A DNA stretch of 64,000 nucleotides from Litorivicinus sp965656605 (GTDB lineage: Bacteria > Pseudomonadota > Gammaproteobacteria > Pseudomonadales > Litorivicinaceae): positions 35,145-99,144 of the forward strand of contig CBFHLC010000002.1 in assembly GCA_965656605.1 (NCBI GenBank), in the 5' to 3' direction. Positions 1 to 7,987 of this stretch are shown in pieces; position 1 is the stretch's first letter, and each line of letters begins with the position of its first letter. Both the position numbers and the translations under genes were made by a program. A model generated the notes under the pieces. That model saw only the letters and a list, made by a program, of their open reading frames with translations, did no database searches and was not told the origin of the DNA.

Positions 1-888
1 GTCTTGCGGTGGGGCGGCGAATAGCAGGCGGTACTCATGCAAGCGGGCCCGCATCACCGATAAATTGTCTGCCGTTTTATCCAGTAACTCACCCGAAGGC
101 AATTCTGACTTGAGCTGATGAACATAGTTAGAGGCAGCAGTAATCGGTTGGGCCATCTCGTGGACAATGCCCTTGGCCAAATTCGCAATGAGTGCATCAT
201 GTTGCCAATTGGACGCGGCTTGCATTTGTAAGCTGTGGGCAGTCACTTCTGCATTGGTTTTTCGCAGTTCGTGATTCTTTTGTCGAATCGATTGGGATAA
301 CGATTGAATTCTGAAGATGGCTTCTCGGCTCCGACGCTCAAACAGGATGGATACAACCGCAATGCTCGCAATGGTGATGCTACCGCCTACTATCTCGTTC
401 CAGCCCGGCGCATCGGCTAACGTGCAAAAATATCCATAGCTCAGGGCGGACAAACTCCATAGGATGACTCGAGCAGCCCACGACTGTGGATGGAAAACAA
501 TAATGCCGCCCATGTTCAGCGCCAGCAATGCTTGGATCTCGCCGATATAGCTGGCCTCAGACGGATTTAGGGCCAATGTGCCGATGGCAAGGGTTTCGAT
601 CCACGCGATCAAACCGAGCAATAGGTAAAGGCGATGAGTACGGGCTGGAATGCGCGGTGCGCCGCTTAGTGACTGCAAAATACAAACCACAGTCAGGATA
701 CGAATACTTCTTAGCAGGATCACCCAGAGAGCCAGTGGGCTGCCAATTAGAACAACGACGCTGACCACAATGTCGATGGCCAAGAAAACGCGATCCGATT
801 GGCTGACGCCTCTTAAAACCCAATATTTAGACTCGCGAAAGCTGCTGGATTCAGAGCCCGCAAACGCCCTAAGTTTCGGCCAGATCAT
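1..888 (-). CDS. Membrane-bound sensor histidine kinase (N-terminal part, cut by window edge)
   Basis: The frame runs leftward from an ATG at 888 and leaves the window after 296 codons, so the ATP-binding half is not seen. The first 200 or so residues hold five or six hydrophobic segments (for example around residues 40-70 and 80-105), giving an integral-membrane sensor region. A charged, probably coiled linker follows. An H-box reading IVHEMAQPIT lies at about residues 242-251, with the phospho-accepting His at 154-165 in DNA terms. Start choice: an in-frame stop lies at 931-933 and ATG 888 is the first ATG after it. The start overlaps the end of the upstream response regulator gene by 20 bp, so the pair is almost certainly co-transcribed and cognate. 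The signal sensed is unknown. Confidence 0.85.
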   Translation of the reverse strand, partial: MIWPKLRAFAGSESSSFRESKYWVLRGVSQSDRVFLAIDIVVSVVVLIGSPLALWVILLRSIRILTVVCILQSLSGAPRIPARTHRLYLLLGLIAWIETLAIGTLALNPSEASYIGEIQALLALNMGGIIVFHPQSWAARVILWSLSALSYGYFCTLADAPGWNEIVGGSITIASIAVVSILFERRSREAIFRIQSLSQSIRQKNHELRKTNAEVTAHSLQMQAASNWQHDALIANLAKGIVHEMAQPITAASNYVHQLKSELPSGELLDKTADNLSVMRARLHEYRLLFAAPPQD

Positions 889-1549
889 CGGTGCTAAACA
901 GGCTTGGCAGACGGAAGGGGTATTTATTAATCATGTACAGGGCCAGCTCTCGATACAGCTCTTTGGCCTCGGCTTTGCCTATCTTGTTTGCGATGTTCAT
1001 GCGATGCCCCTCGACTGTTCGAATGGACAGGCTGCTGGCCTCGGCTATTTGCGCATTCTCGTGATAGACGGCACAACGCAGGGCAATCTTCCTCTCCCCA
1101 GGGGATAGCATTCTCAGTTGCTGGTTAACGCGCTCATAAAGCGCCAGCAATTCGCCCCGCTTTTTAACTTGTTCGATTGCTTTTAGGATATATCGGATCA
1201 ATTCAGAAGGATCGGCCGGCTTTTCTAACACAGTGATCGCCTTTTTCATCATCAGCTGTGTGGCTTCGTTAACCGTGACGGTCGCTGTGTGCGCCAGATA
1301 TACCGCGCCTGGGTCCAGGGCTTGCAGCTTCTCGATTACTTCATGCCCAGATCCTCCGGGCATGTGTAAATCGACGATCGAAACGGAGTTTTGAACCATC
1401 GCTTTGCTAGGATTAAACGCGGCGGCACTGGCATAGCGATACATCGGAAATTTCAGGCCTTTCAACAGAGCCACTAAACTATCCAGCACTTCGGTCTCGT
1501 CATCGAACAATAAAAGACTAACCGGTTCTTTGTGATCTTGAGTTTCCAT
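869..1549 (-). CDS. Two-component response regulator, receiver plus LuxR-type HTH (NarL/FixJ type)
   Basis: 226 residues. The receiver domain (about residues 10-125) has the acidic pair in LLFDDE, the phospho-acceptor Asp in IVDLHMPGGSG, a Thr in LAHTATVT and the conserved Lys in LEKPAD. The C-terminal part (about 145-205) is a LuxR/GerE helix-turn-helix, with LSPGERKIAL followed by SLSIRTVEGHRMNIANKIG. It should be a DNA-binding transcription factor phosphorylated by the overlapping kinase. The ATG start is preceded by no strong Shine-Dalgarno. A perfect inverted repeat at 1591-1611 lies about 42 bp upstream of the start and could be its own operator. The target genes are not visible in the window. 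Confidence 0.9.
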   Translation of the reverse strand: METQDHKEPVSLLLFDDETEVLDSLVALLKGLKFPMYRYASAAAFNPSKAMVQNSVSIVDLHMPGGSGHEVIEKLQALDPGAVYLAHTATVTVNEATQLMMKKAITVLEKPADPSELIRYILKAIEQVKKRGELLALYERVNQQLRMLSPGERKIALRCAVYHENAQIAEASSLSIRTVEGHRMNIANKIGKAEAKELYRELALYMINKYPFRLPSLFSTDDLAET

Positions 1550-1573
1550 AGGTATCAGTCTGACGTGTGTGGT

Positions 1574-1611
1574 GTTGAGTTCAACGGTTATGACGCATCG
1601 GGGATGCGTCA
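1574..1611. promoter_or_regulatory. Inverted repeats upstream of the response regulator (candidate operator)
   Basis: At 1591-1611 the sequence is a perfect 9-bp inverted repeat around a 3-base centre (TGACGCATC-GGG-GATGCGTCA). A tighter repeat, GTTGA-GT-TCAAC, lies just beside it at 1574-1585. The region is the 102-bp gap between the glycosyltransferase-like gene and the response regulator gene, both transcribed leftward. Neither side of the long repeat has a T-run, so it is not a classical intrinsic terminator. A dyad operator is the better reading, though a factor-assisted terminator hairpin remains possible. Confidence 0.5.
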
Positions 1612-1651
1612 GGTCTGAATAGTGGTTGGCAGTACATCAACCTATCAACCC

Positions 1652-2572
1652 TCAGGCTCTTCGGCTGCCAACTAGCTCACCCAAGCTGGCGGCAGTGAAT
1701 AACAGTGCGCGGATAGGAACTAGGGGTAGTGAGACTATGCCGGCGATAATGCAGATTGCACTTTGAAGCTGTGTCGCCAGGCCCGCGCGACCGTGCATTA
1801 GTGATGCTCGATCCCGATGGTGACGGTAGTGCCCCTTAACGCTCAGAGCATCGGTGGTTGAACTTAGCCGGACGGACACATCGGTTTCCCAACAGACTCG
1901 CCGGTCGTGTTTTTTTGCGAGCTCAACCAGATACGTAAGCGACCCGGTTGGTTCTGAGGAAAAACGAAAATTTTCGCTTCGTATTAGTTTCATCTCAAAC
2001 AGGCAGTTGTTGATTGAGGGAGTCAGGGCTTGGACGTTGTCATATGCGGTCAGTAGTCTGCTGCGACGTTTTTCGGTCCTCTCCAGTCGGCGGTGGATTT
2101 GTTGTTCAATCCAAGATGCGTTGTCAGCCAATGTGGGTGGACCGGTTGGCCCTGCAATGATTGCGGCAGAGGTACGGCGATAGGTGTTGCACAGTGTGCA
2201 TAACCAGTCCGACTCCAGGCGAGTACCTTCGCGAACTAGCACTACCAAATCAGCATTTTGCAGACGGGCCTCACCGGTGGCTCGATTGAGTCTCATATCA
2301 GCGCTCAAATTCGGCAACAAGGCGTAGTCCATTGCGAAATAGGGATGATGTTTCCGCCTGGTTTGATTGACTAGGCTGCTGACAATAGGGGCTGGTGTCT
2401 GCTCGATCACCAGCACACGGGCATCCAGGGTGTGATCACAGTTTTGAATGGTTAGGTCGTGCAGGGTTGGCTCCAGTTCGACCTTTTCTCCAGACGACAT
2501 AACGCACACCAAGACTCGCAAGTGCTCTTGGTATTGCTCGGGGATTGCGTCAATCGGACCTCGTGTTTTCAT
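1652..2572 (-). CDS. Family-2 glycosyltransferase-like protein with C-terminal membrane segment, catalytic motif degenerate
   Basis: 306 residues, ATG start. The middle resembles the GT2 (GT-A) fold: a Rossmann-like start LRVLVCVMSSG near residue 18, a segment LQNADLVVLVREGTRLESDWL where family members have their metal-binding DxD, and a late NNCLFEMKLIRSENFRF to VCWETDVSVRL block like the acceptor-side region. The DxD is absent (VREGTR instead). A long hydrophobic stretch at about residues 265-295 suggests one or two C-terminal membrane passes. It may be an inactive or divergent transferase. No other glycan genes flank it, so neither substrate nor pathway can be given. Family assignment is by eye and moderate. 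Confidence 0.5.
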   Translation of the reverse strand: MKTRGPIDAIPEQYQEHLRVLVCVMSSGEKVELEPTLHDLTIQNCDHTLDARVLVIEQTPAPIVSSLVNQTRRKHHPYFAMDYALLPNLSADMRLNRATGEARLQNADLVVLVREGTRLESDWLCTLCNTYRRTSAAIIAGPTGPPTLADNASWIEQQIHRRLERTEKRRSRLLTAYDNVQALTPSINNCLFEMKLIRSENFRFSSEPTGSLTYLVELAKKHDRRVCWETDVSVRLSSTTDALSVKGHYRHHRDRASLMHGRAGLATQLQSAICIIAGIVSLPLVPIRALLFTAASLGELVGSRRA

Positions 2573-2708
2573 GGGACTAATGTGACATGAAACGCTGGTG
2601 CATTCCCCGTGCTAACTACCTGATTAATTTCGTTAAAACCGCGTGTGATTTGCGGGGATTAACCCAGGTTAAGGTGTTTTACTGAGGGACTGTGACAAAA
2701 CAACTTCT

Positions 2709-2730
2709 CCAGAACGGCGGCTCTGGTTTT
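2709..2730 (+). promoter_or_regulatory. Small hairpin followed by TTTT in leader region
   Basis: CCAGA at 2709-2713 pairs with TCTGG at 2722-2726 around an 8-base GC-rich loop and is followed immediately by TTTT. It lies about 25 bp upstream of the stronger intrinsic terminator at 2754-2776. Alone it is weak. With the second hairpin it looks like a structured leader or small-RNA 3' end. The rest of the 2573-2806 gap shows no other convincing feature. Confidence 0.35.
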
Positions 2731-2753
2731 ACGCAATTTTTCCAGGCTGTCTT

Positions 2754-2776
2754 GCCCCGTTCTGCGGGGCTTTTTT
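2754..2776 (+). terminator. Intrinsic terminator without an upstream gene, just before a small regulator gene
   Basis: GCCCCG (2754-2759), a five-base loop, CGGGGC (2765-2770) and six T residues (2771-2776) form a canonical rightward rho-independent terminator. No rightward gene precedes it: the neighbour on the left is transcribed away. The coding sequence at 2807 begins only 30 bp after the T-run. It should therefore end an unannotated short transcript, or attenuate transcription into the downstream gene. Confidence 0.75.
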
Positions 2777-2806
2777 ATGAGCAAAAAGAAGAGTACAGGA
2801 CGGGTT

Positions 2807-3127
2807 ATGAGCCAGGTTGATATGCTGTCCGCGGCGCATCGCATACGTCTGACACTGCAACAAGTCGAGCACCACCTAGGCATGGGTGATCTCTCGCCGG
2901 TGGAAGCTAAGGTAGTGGCCTGTATCGGGCAGGCTCAGATCGAAGGATATGCGATTTCTGCTGATTCGCTGGCGCAGCGGTACGGTTGGGTGGAAACCAG
3001 TCGGATCAATGTTTTTCGAGCTATTGATTCGTTAAGCCGATCGGGGTGGGTCACTCGGAAATTGTCACGCAGCGACAATCGCGTCAAGCATCTAGAGTTG
3101 TGTGCCGCCAACTTGGTCAGCGACTAA
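2807..3127 (+). CDS. Small winged-helix (MarR-like) DNA-binding protein
   Basis: 106 residues from ATG 2807. That start has AGGA at 2797-2800 with a 6-base spacer, whereas the in-frame ATG at 2777 sits on the terminator T-run with no ribosome binding site and is rejected. The pattern of helices (LSPVEAKVVACIGQAQ, SADSLAQRYGWVETSRINVFRAIDSLSRSGWVTRK) followed by a short basic wing (SRSDNRVKHLEL) fits a winged helix-turn-helix of the MarR/replication-initiator kind. Probably a transcription regulator with unknown targets. It converges on the tetR gene and overlaps its 3' end by 11 bp. Confidence 0.6.
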   Translation: MSQVDMLSAAHRIRLTLQQVEHHLGMGDLSPVEAKVVACIGQAQIEGYAISADSLAQRYGWVETSRINVFRAIDSLSRSGWVTRKLSRSDNRVKHLELCAANLVSD

Positions 3128-3707
3128 AACGCGCCACTATCGCCTCTAAAAATCCGTCCGGCGTTTCTGGCACATAATTAGGCGTATACATCGCGCCAAA
3201 CATCAAATGCCCAGCCAATGCGTGAACAAAGGCCATCGCGGTTTGATCGTAGGGCGCAAAGCGCTGATCAGGGTCGTGACGCTCAAAGGTGCTGGCCAGG
3301 TGATTGCAGATCGCCTGTGGGCCCGCCTCGTTAAACAGCTCTGCGATATGCGGATGTTTCTTGATCGAGGTGACCAGGGCGTATTTCATCTCGATGACGT
3401 CCGAATCACTCATCAAATCCAGAATTCGCTGGCCGCGATCCATCAACTCATCGTGTAGCGTGTCGTTACGCGGCATTGAGGCTTCGTCAAAAAATGCGTT
3501 GAGCTTGCCGGAAATAACCGTTTCAAACAGCGCATCCTTGTTGGGGAAGTGGCTGTATAGGGTTTGCTTGGAGACCCCTGCGGCCTTGGCAATTTTGTCC
3601 ATGCTGACGCCAAACCCCTCAGACATGAATAGCTCGGCTGCGCCACACAGAATCGCCTGAGCCTTTTCGGGGTCTTTCGGCCGTCCTGGCCGGGTCATAT
3701 CGTTCAT
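3117..3707 (-). CDS. TetR/AcrR-family repressor of the adjacent RND efflux operon
   Basis: 196 residues from ATG 3707. An upstream in-frame start would add 29 unlike residues lying in the operator region. The TetR N-terminal helix-turn-helix is clear at about residues 10-60 (AILCGAAELFMSEGFG, then IAKAAGVSKQTLYSHFPNKDALF). The C-terminal ligand-binding half ends in a segment typical of AefR/TetR_C proteins. It is divergent from the efflux genes, and two matching 21-bp dyads (3717-3737, 3765-3785) fill the intergenic region, consistent with repression of both promoters and release by a drug-like ligand. Ligand unknown. Confidence 0.9.
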   Translation of the reverse strand: MNDMTRPGRPKDPEKAQAILCGAAELFMSEGFGVSMDKIAKAAGVSKQTLYSHFPNKDALFETVISGKLNAFFDEASMPRNDTLHDELMDRGQRILDLMSDSDVIEMKYALVTSIKKHPHIAELFNEAGPQAICNHLASTFERHDPDQRFAPYDQTAMAFVHALAGHLMFGAMYTPNYVPETPDGFLEAIVARFSR

Positions 3708-3716
3708 AAGTTCACA

Positions 3717-3737
3717 TTTGCTGGACTGATTAGTTTG
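3717..3737. promoter_or_regulatory. TetR-type operator O1 (upstream half well conserved)
   Basis: CTGGACTGATTAGTTTG at 3721-3737 matches 15 of 17 positions of the reverse complement of operator O2 (CTGGACTGTCTAGTTTG). The outermost left bases have diverged. It lies 10 bp from the tetR start codon, so occupancy would cover the repressor's own translation start or promoter region. Centre-to-centre distance to O2 is about 48 bp. Confidence 0.65.
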
Positions 3738-3764
3738 ATATTTAGCAGTACCTGCCGTAATAAT

Positions 3765-3785
3765 CAAACTAGACAGTCCAGTTTG
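3765..3785. promoter_or_regulatory. TetR-type operator O2, near-perfect 21-bp palindrome
   Basis: The sequence fits CAAACTRGACNGTCYAGTTTG, a dyad with only two mismatched pairs around a central base. It ends 12 bp before the GTG start of the membrane fusion protein, over the expected leader of the efflux operon. Its repeat at O1 and its place between a divergent TetR gene and the transporter make it the likely repressor binding site. Confidence 0.75.
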
Positions 3786-3797
3786 AGGAATCAAGGC

Positions 3798-4829
3798 GTG
3801 AAATCTACTCTTTTGCTATTGGCTGCATTGGCCGCCCCTGTGATGGCCGAGCGAGTATTGCCAGTCAGCACTATTGCCGCAGTCCCTGCTAGCCAAATCA
3901 GTATTGAACGATCACTGCTGGGGCAGATCGAAGCACTGGACTCGGCAACCCTGGGCTTTGAATTGGCCGGTCGCGTTGATGCATTGCAGGTGCGCGAGGG
4001 TGATTCAGTGATGGCCGGTCAGGTTCTGGCGGTTCTGGATACAGATTTAGTCGATCAGCGTATTGCCGAAGCCAAGGCGGCATTGGTGCAAACGCAGACG
4101 CAGCTTAAGTTGAGCCGATCAACCCTGGCGCGTTTGCTGGGGGCTCGCGAGCAGGGGGCAATCACGGATCAACAGATTGACGAGGCTCGCCAGCAGCTGG
4201 ACGCTGCCTCGGCAGGCCTTGCGGCATCGCAGGCCCAGCTGGATACCTTGCTGGTCGAGCGCGCTAAACATCAGCTGATCGCGCCTTTTGATGGGCAGAT
4301 CACTGTGCGCCACTTATCACCCGGTGCGGTGATTGGGGCGGGTGCGCCGGTATTTGATTTAGTCACTCAGCAACTGCGTGCCCGGATCTCGGTACCTCAA
4401 GGACTATCGGTCGAGGTCGGGCAGGCATTAACTCTCAGCCAAGGGGATCAGTCGGCCAGCGGCGAAGTCTACGCCTGGTTGCCACAGCGGGATGCGTTAA
4501 CGGCGGCTCGCCAAGCGTGGGTCAGCGTGCCTGCGGGGACCGGTTGGGTCAGTGGCGACTGGATTCAGGCTCAGGTCATTCAGCAACAGGCTGCCCAAGG
4601 TTTCTGGGTGCCGGTTCAGGCGTTGGGCCGTGATGCGGCTGGTTGGATTTTGTACCGGGTGGATGCGGACGGCCGAGCCCAGCAGACGGCGGTTCAGGTA
4701 TTGCAAAGCGATGGGCAGCGAGCCTTAATTAATGGCCCGATTCAGGCCGGTGACACCTTGGTCTCCGAGGGGTTGCATCGCATGGTGCCTGGCCAGCGGG
4801 TCGAGGTGGCTGAGGTCGTGGCACAATGA
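3798..4829 (+). CDS. RND efflux periplasmic adaptor (membrane fusion protein, HlyD/AcrA family)
   Basis: 343 residues from GTG 3798. This start gives a clean signal peptide (KSTLLLLAALAAPVMA) and has a GAGGAA Shine-Dalgarno; the upstream ATG at 3735 lies inside the operators. The usual order is visible: first half of a barrel-sandwich/lipoyl domain (LGFELAGRVDALQVREGDSVMAGQ), an alpha-helical hairpin around residues 80-155, the second lipoyl half (LIAPFDGQITVRHLSPGAVI) and a beta-barrel/proximal domain. It would bridge the inner-membrane pump to an outer-membrane channel. The last codons overlap the pump gene (ATGA). No TolC-like gene is present here, so a shared channel is presumed. Confidence 0.93.
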   Translation: MKSTLLLLAALAAPVMAERVLPVSTIAAVPASQISIERSLLGQIEALDSATLGFELAGRVDALQVREGDSVMAGQVLAVLDTDLVDQRIAEAKAALVQTQTQLKLSRSTLARLLGAREQGAITDQQIDEARQQLDAASAGLAASQAQLDTLLVERAKHQLIAPFDGQITVRHLSPGAVIGAGAPVFDLVTQQLRARISVPQGLSVEVGQALTLSQGDQSASGEVYAWLPQRDALTAARQAWVSVPAGTGWVSGDWIQAQVIQQQAAQGFWVPVQALGRDAAGWILYRVDADGRAQQTAVQVLQSDGQRALINGPIQAGDTLVSEGLHRMVPGQRVEVAEVVAQ

Positions 4830-7800
4830 AAAACCTGGCCCGCTCGATCTATCACAATCCCTATCAGCTATGGCTTAGCCTAATTCTGCTGCTGGTCGCG
4901 GGACTGTCTGCCTTTGCTAACTTGCCTCGACTTGAAGACCCCCGGCTACTAAACCGGTTTCCGGTTATCACCACGACTTTCCCCGGCGCTGCGCCTGAGC
5001 AAGTAGAAGCACTCATCACCAAGCCCATGGAAGATGCCATGCGTGAGGTGCCCCAGGTGGCCAAGCTTGAGACCACTAGCTCAACCGGTTTTTCGGTGGT
5101 CGCCATCGAGCTGGATGATTCAGTAAACAAGGACAATCAAGCTGAAATTATTGCCAAGGTTCGCGAAGAGATGGAGCAGGTCGAGTTACCTGCAGCCGCC
5201 CTCGAGCCTGAATTGTCCACCAACGATGGCGACGGTGCCTACACCCTAATTGCGGGCGTGAAATGGACGGGTCAGGGCGAGCCCGATCGTGGCCGCATGA
5301 CGCGGGCTGCCGAGGTGATCGAGGATCGTTTGCGTCAATTGTCGGGCACCGAATACGTCAAATTGATCGGCGAGGTGACCCAAGAGATACAAATCGATGT
5401 TGATCAGCGCCGTCTAGCCCAGTCCGGTCTGAGCCTACTAGCGATACAGCAAGCCCTAGCCGGGGCGGATATTAACGGCGCGGCCGGTGCATTAAACCAG
5501 TCCCAAAGCAACTTGAATCTAAACCTATCCGGAAGCTTCGACGACTTGCAGCGTATTCGGGATATTCCCATACGTGTGCAGGATGCCCAGCAACTGCGCT
5601 TGTCTGATATCGCTCAGGTGTCGGTGGGCTGGAAAACGCCGGAGGAGACACGCACACGGGTTAACGGCTTCCCAACGGTGATGATCGGCGCGCGGGTGAA
5701 TCCGCAGGTTCGGGTTGATAATTGGACGCAGTCTGCGCAGGTGGTGTTGTCCGAGGTCGGCGATGAGCTAGCCCAGCCGATCGAGGTATTCGAGGTCTTT
5801 GTTCAGGCGAAATACACCAACGAGCGTCTGGATGAGTTGGGCGCCAACCTAGTGCTGGGGGCCGCGATTGTGCTGGCCGTGGTGTTTGTATTTATGGGTT
5901 GGCGGGCGGCGTTGGTGGTCGGTTTGGCGTTGCCGCTGACCTTTAGTGGTGTGTTGTTCGGACTGTCGCTGCTGGGCGTTCAGATTCACCAGATGAGTGT
6001 GTTTGGCATGATCATCGCCTTGGGTCTTTTGATCGACAACGCCATTGTGATGGTCGATGAGGTTCGCACGCGATTACGTGCCGGGGATGAGCCACTTAAG
6101 GCCCTAACCGGCTCAGTCGGATTTCTCAGTGGTCCTCTGTTTGCGTCGACCCTTACCACGGTGCTGGGGTTTGCTCCGATCTTGTTGCTCAACGGAGCGA
6201 TCGGTGACTTTATCGGCGCTATCGCAATTTCAGTCAGCTTGGCATTGCTAATCAGCTACGTGTTGAGCATGACCTTGCTGCCAGCCTTGGCTGCGCGCTA
6301 TGGCGGCTCTGCCGGTCACGGTTTTTGGGCGAACGGCCTGACGATTCCGCCGTTGACCCAAGCCTTCCGTGCGCTGATTTATCGCATGACTCAATTTGCG
6401 CCGATCGGTGTGCTGGTTGCGATGGTACCTGCGGTGGCGGGCTTTGCCCTGGTCGGCACCTTGGGTTTGCAATTCTTTCCGGCTGCGGATCGCGATCACT
6501 TCGAAGTCAAGATTACCCTGCCCAGAACGGTGTCCTTAGCTGAAACCGAGGCTGCCTTGGATCAGATAGAGACGCTGGTCGATGATCAGTTGCAGCCGAT
6601 TCAGGCGACTTGGAGTTTTGGTGAGTCCCACCCGGCGGTCTACTACAACCAGATCCGTGAGCAGCGCCGCAACGACAGCTACCTACACGGCGTGTTGACC
6701 TTCAATTCTGCAGATGAATCCCGAGCGGCCTTGGCTCAGATTCAGCCCTTGCTGGATCAGGCATTGCCGCAGGCGCGTGTGGTGGCTTTGCCCTTTGGAC
6801 AAGGCCCGCCGGTGGCTTTTCCCATTGCATTCCGCCTGTTTGGCGAGGACCTGCAAGTGCTGGCGGATTTGGGCCTGCAGATGCGCGGCGTGATTCAAAA
6901 CCATCCGCAGATTCTGCATTCCAACGCGACGATTTCCGAGGACGGCCTGCGCATGGGGTTTGTTGCAGACGAGGCCCGCCTGCGACAGGTCGGAATGAGT
7001 CTGTCTGATTTGAGTCTGCAGATGACTGCTGCTACCGATGGAATTCTGTCGGGGGACTTGATGGATGGTCTGACGGATTTGCCTGTCCGGGTTCGCCTGC
7101 AGGGCGATCAGCGCGATCAGTTAAGTGACCTATCTGGAATCCAGATCCTGACCCCGACCGGTCAGTCACTAGCACTGTCCTCGCTGGGGGATTGGCAGCT
7201 TCAGCCCGAGCCGGGTGCGATCACGCGCTTTAACGGGCAGCGACTGAATACGCTAGGCGCTTGGCTAATGCCGGGTGCTCTGGCCATTGATGTCAGTGCA
7301 GAATTGGCCGAGCAGTTGGCCGAAATTGATATGCCGCCTGGCTATCGCTTTGAAGTGGCGGGGGAATCTGAAGAGCAGGGTGATTCGATCGGGGCGCTGG
7401 CGGTTAACCTGCCTATTTTGTTGGTCGCTGTTATCGCGACCCTGATTCTTTCCTTCCGCAGTGTGCGACTGGCCGGCGTTGTCATGCTGGTCGGTGTGCT
7501 GTCGATTGGTTCGGGTTTGTTTGCCCTCGCCATTGCTGGATACCCTTTGGGCTTTAACCCCATCCTGGGCACGGCAGGATTGCTGGGTGTCGCGATCAAC
7601 GGATCCATTGTGGTGTTGGCGGCGATTCAGGCCAGTCCTACAGCTAGAGCCGGGGATCCTGCGGCGTTAACCGAAGCGACTTTAAGCTGCTCTCGACACA
7701 TTCTGTCGACCACGCTGACGACCATGGGCGGGTTCTTGCCGTTGATTCTGGGCGGTGGATTGTTCTGGCCTCCGTTGGCGGTGGTCATTGCAGGCGGTGT

Positions 7801-7906
7801 TGGTTTTAGTGTGTTGCTGGGTCTGGTCATGACGCCTGCGGTGTATCGCCTGCTGATCTGGGCGGGTGGGCGTCGTTTCCCGTTAGGTGTGGCGTTGGAT
7901 CACTGA
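4826..7906 (+). CDS. RND-family efflux permease (AcrB-like)
   Basis: 1026 residues, a normal RND length, with an N-terminal membrane helix, two large periplasmic loops and two blocks of membrane segments (around residues 335-500 and 850-1010). It should be the proton-driven inner-membrane pump of a tripartite exporter with the upstream adaptor. In TM4 the AcrB Asp pair appears as D404-N405 (GLLIDNAIVMVDE), and in TM10 the Lys position is Asn925 (GVAINGSIVVLAA). Only one of the three classical proton-relay residues is therefore kept. This seems a feature of an RND subgroup rather than decay, since the frame is intact. Substrate unknown; regulated by the divergent TetR. Confidence 0.92.
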   Translation: MKNLARSIYHNPYQLWLSLILLLVAGLSAFANLPRLEDPRLLNRFPVITTTFPGAAPEQVEALITKPMEDAMREVPQVAKLETTSSTGFSVVAIELDDSVNKDNQAEIIAKVREEMEQVELPAAALEPELSTNDGDGAYTLIAGVKWTGQGEPDRGRMTRAAEVIEDRLRQLSGTEYVKLIGEVTQEIQIDVDQRRLAQSGLSLLAIQQALAGADINGAAGALNQSQSNLNLNLSGSFDDLQRIRDIPIRVQDAQQLRLSDIAQVSVGWKTPEETRTRVNGFPTVMIGARVNPQVRVDNWTQSAQVVLSEVGDELAQPIEVFEVFVQAKYTNERLDELGANLVLGAAIVLAVVFVFMGWRAALVVGLALPLTFSGVLFGLSLLGVQIHQMSVFGMIIALGLLIDNAIVMVDEVRTRLRAGDEPLKALTGSVGFLSGPLFASTLTTVLGFAPILLLNGAIGDFIGAIAISVSLALLISYVLSMTLLPALAARYGGSAGHGFWANGLTIPPLTQAFRALIYRMTQFAPIGVLVAMVPAVAGFALVGTLGLQFFPAADRDHFEVKITLPRTVSLAETEAALDQIETLVDDQLQPIQATWSFGESHPAVYYNQIREQRRNDSYLHGVLTFNSADESRAALAQIQPLLDQALPQARVVALPFGQGPPVAFPIAFRLFGEDLQVLADLGLQMRGVIQNHPQILHSNATISEDGLRMGFVADEARLRQVGMSLSDLSLQMTAATDGILSGDLMDGLTDLPVRVRLQGDQRDQLSDLSGIQILTPTGQSLALSSLGDWQLQPEPGAITRFNGQRLNTLGAWLMPGALAIDVSAELAEQLAEIDMPPGYRFEVAGESEEQGDSIGALAVNLPILLVAVIATLILSFRSVRLAGVVMLVGVLSIGSGLFALAIAGYPLGFNPILGTAGLLGVAINGSIVVLAAIQASPTARAGDPAALTEATLSCSRHILSTTLTTMGGFLPLILGGGLFWPPLAVVIAGGVGFSVLLGLVMTPAVYRLLIWAGGRRFPLGVALDH

Positions 7907-7987
7907 TGGTCTGATTAATCGCAGTTCGCTGCCTTTGGGCGTTGGGGTGTTGCTTGAGTCGCAGCGATTCACCCTTACTGTCTGGGT

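Noticed and set aside
3735..3797. Upstream ATG start for the RND adaptor protein
   Set aside because: It would place coding sequence over the TetR operators and hide the signal peptide; GTG 3798 has the ribosome site.
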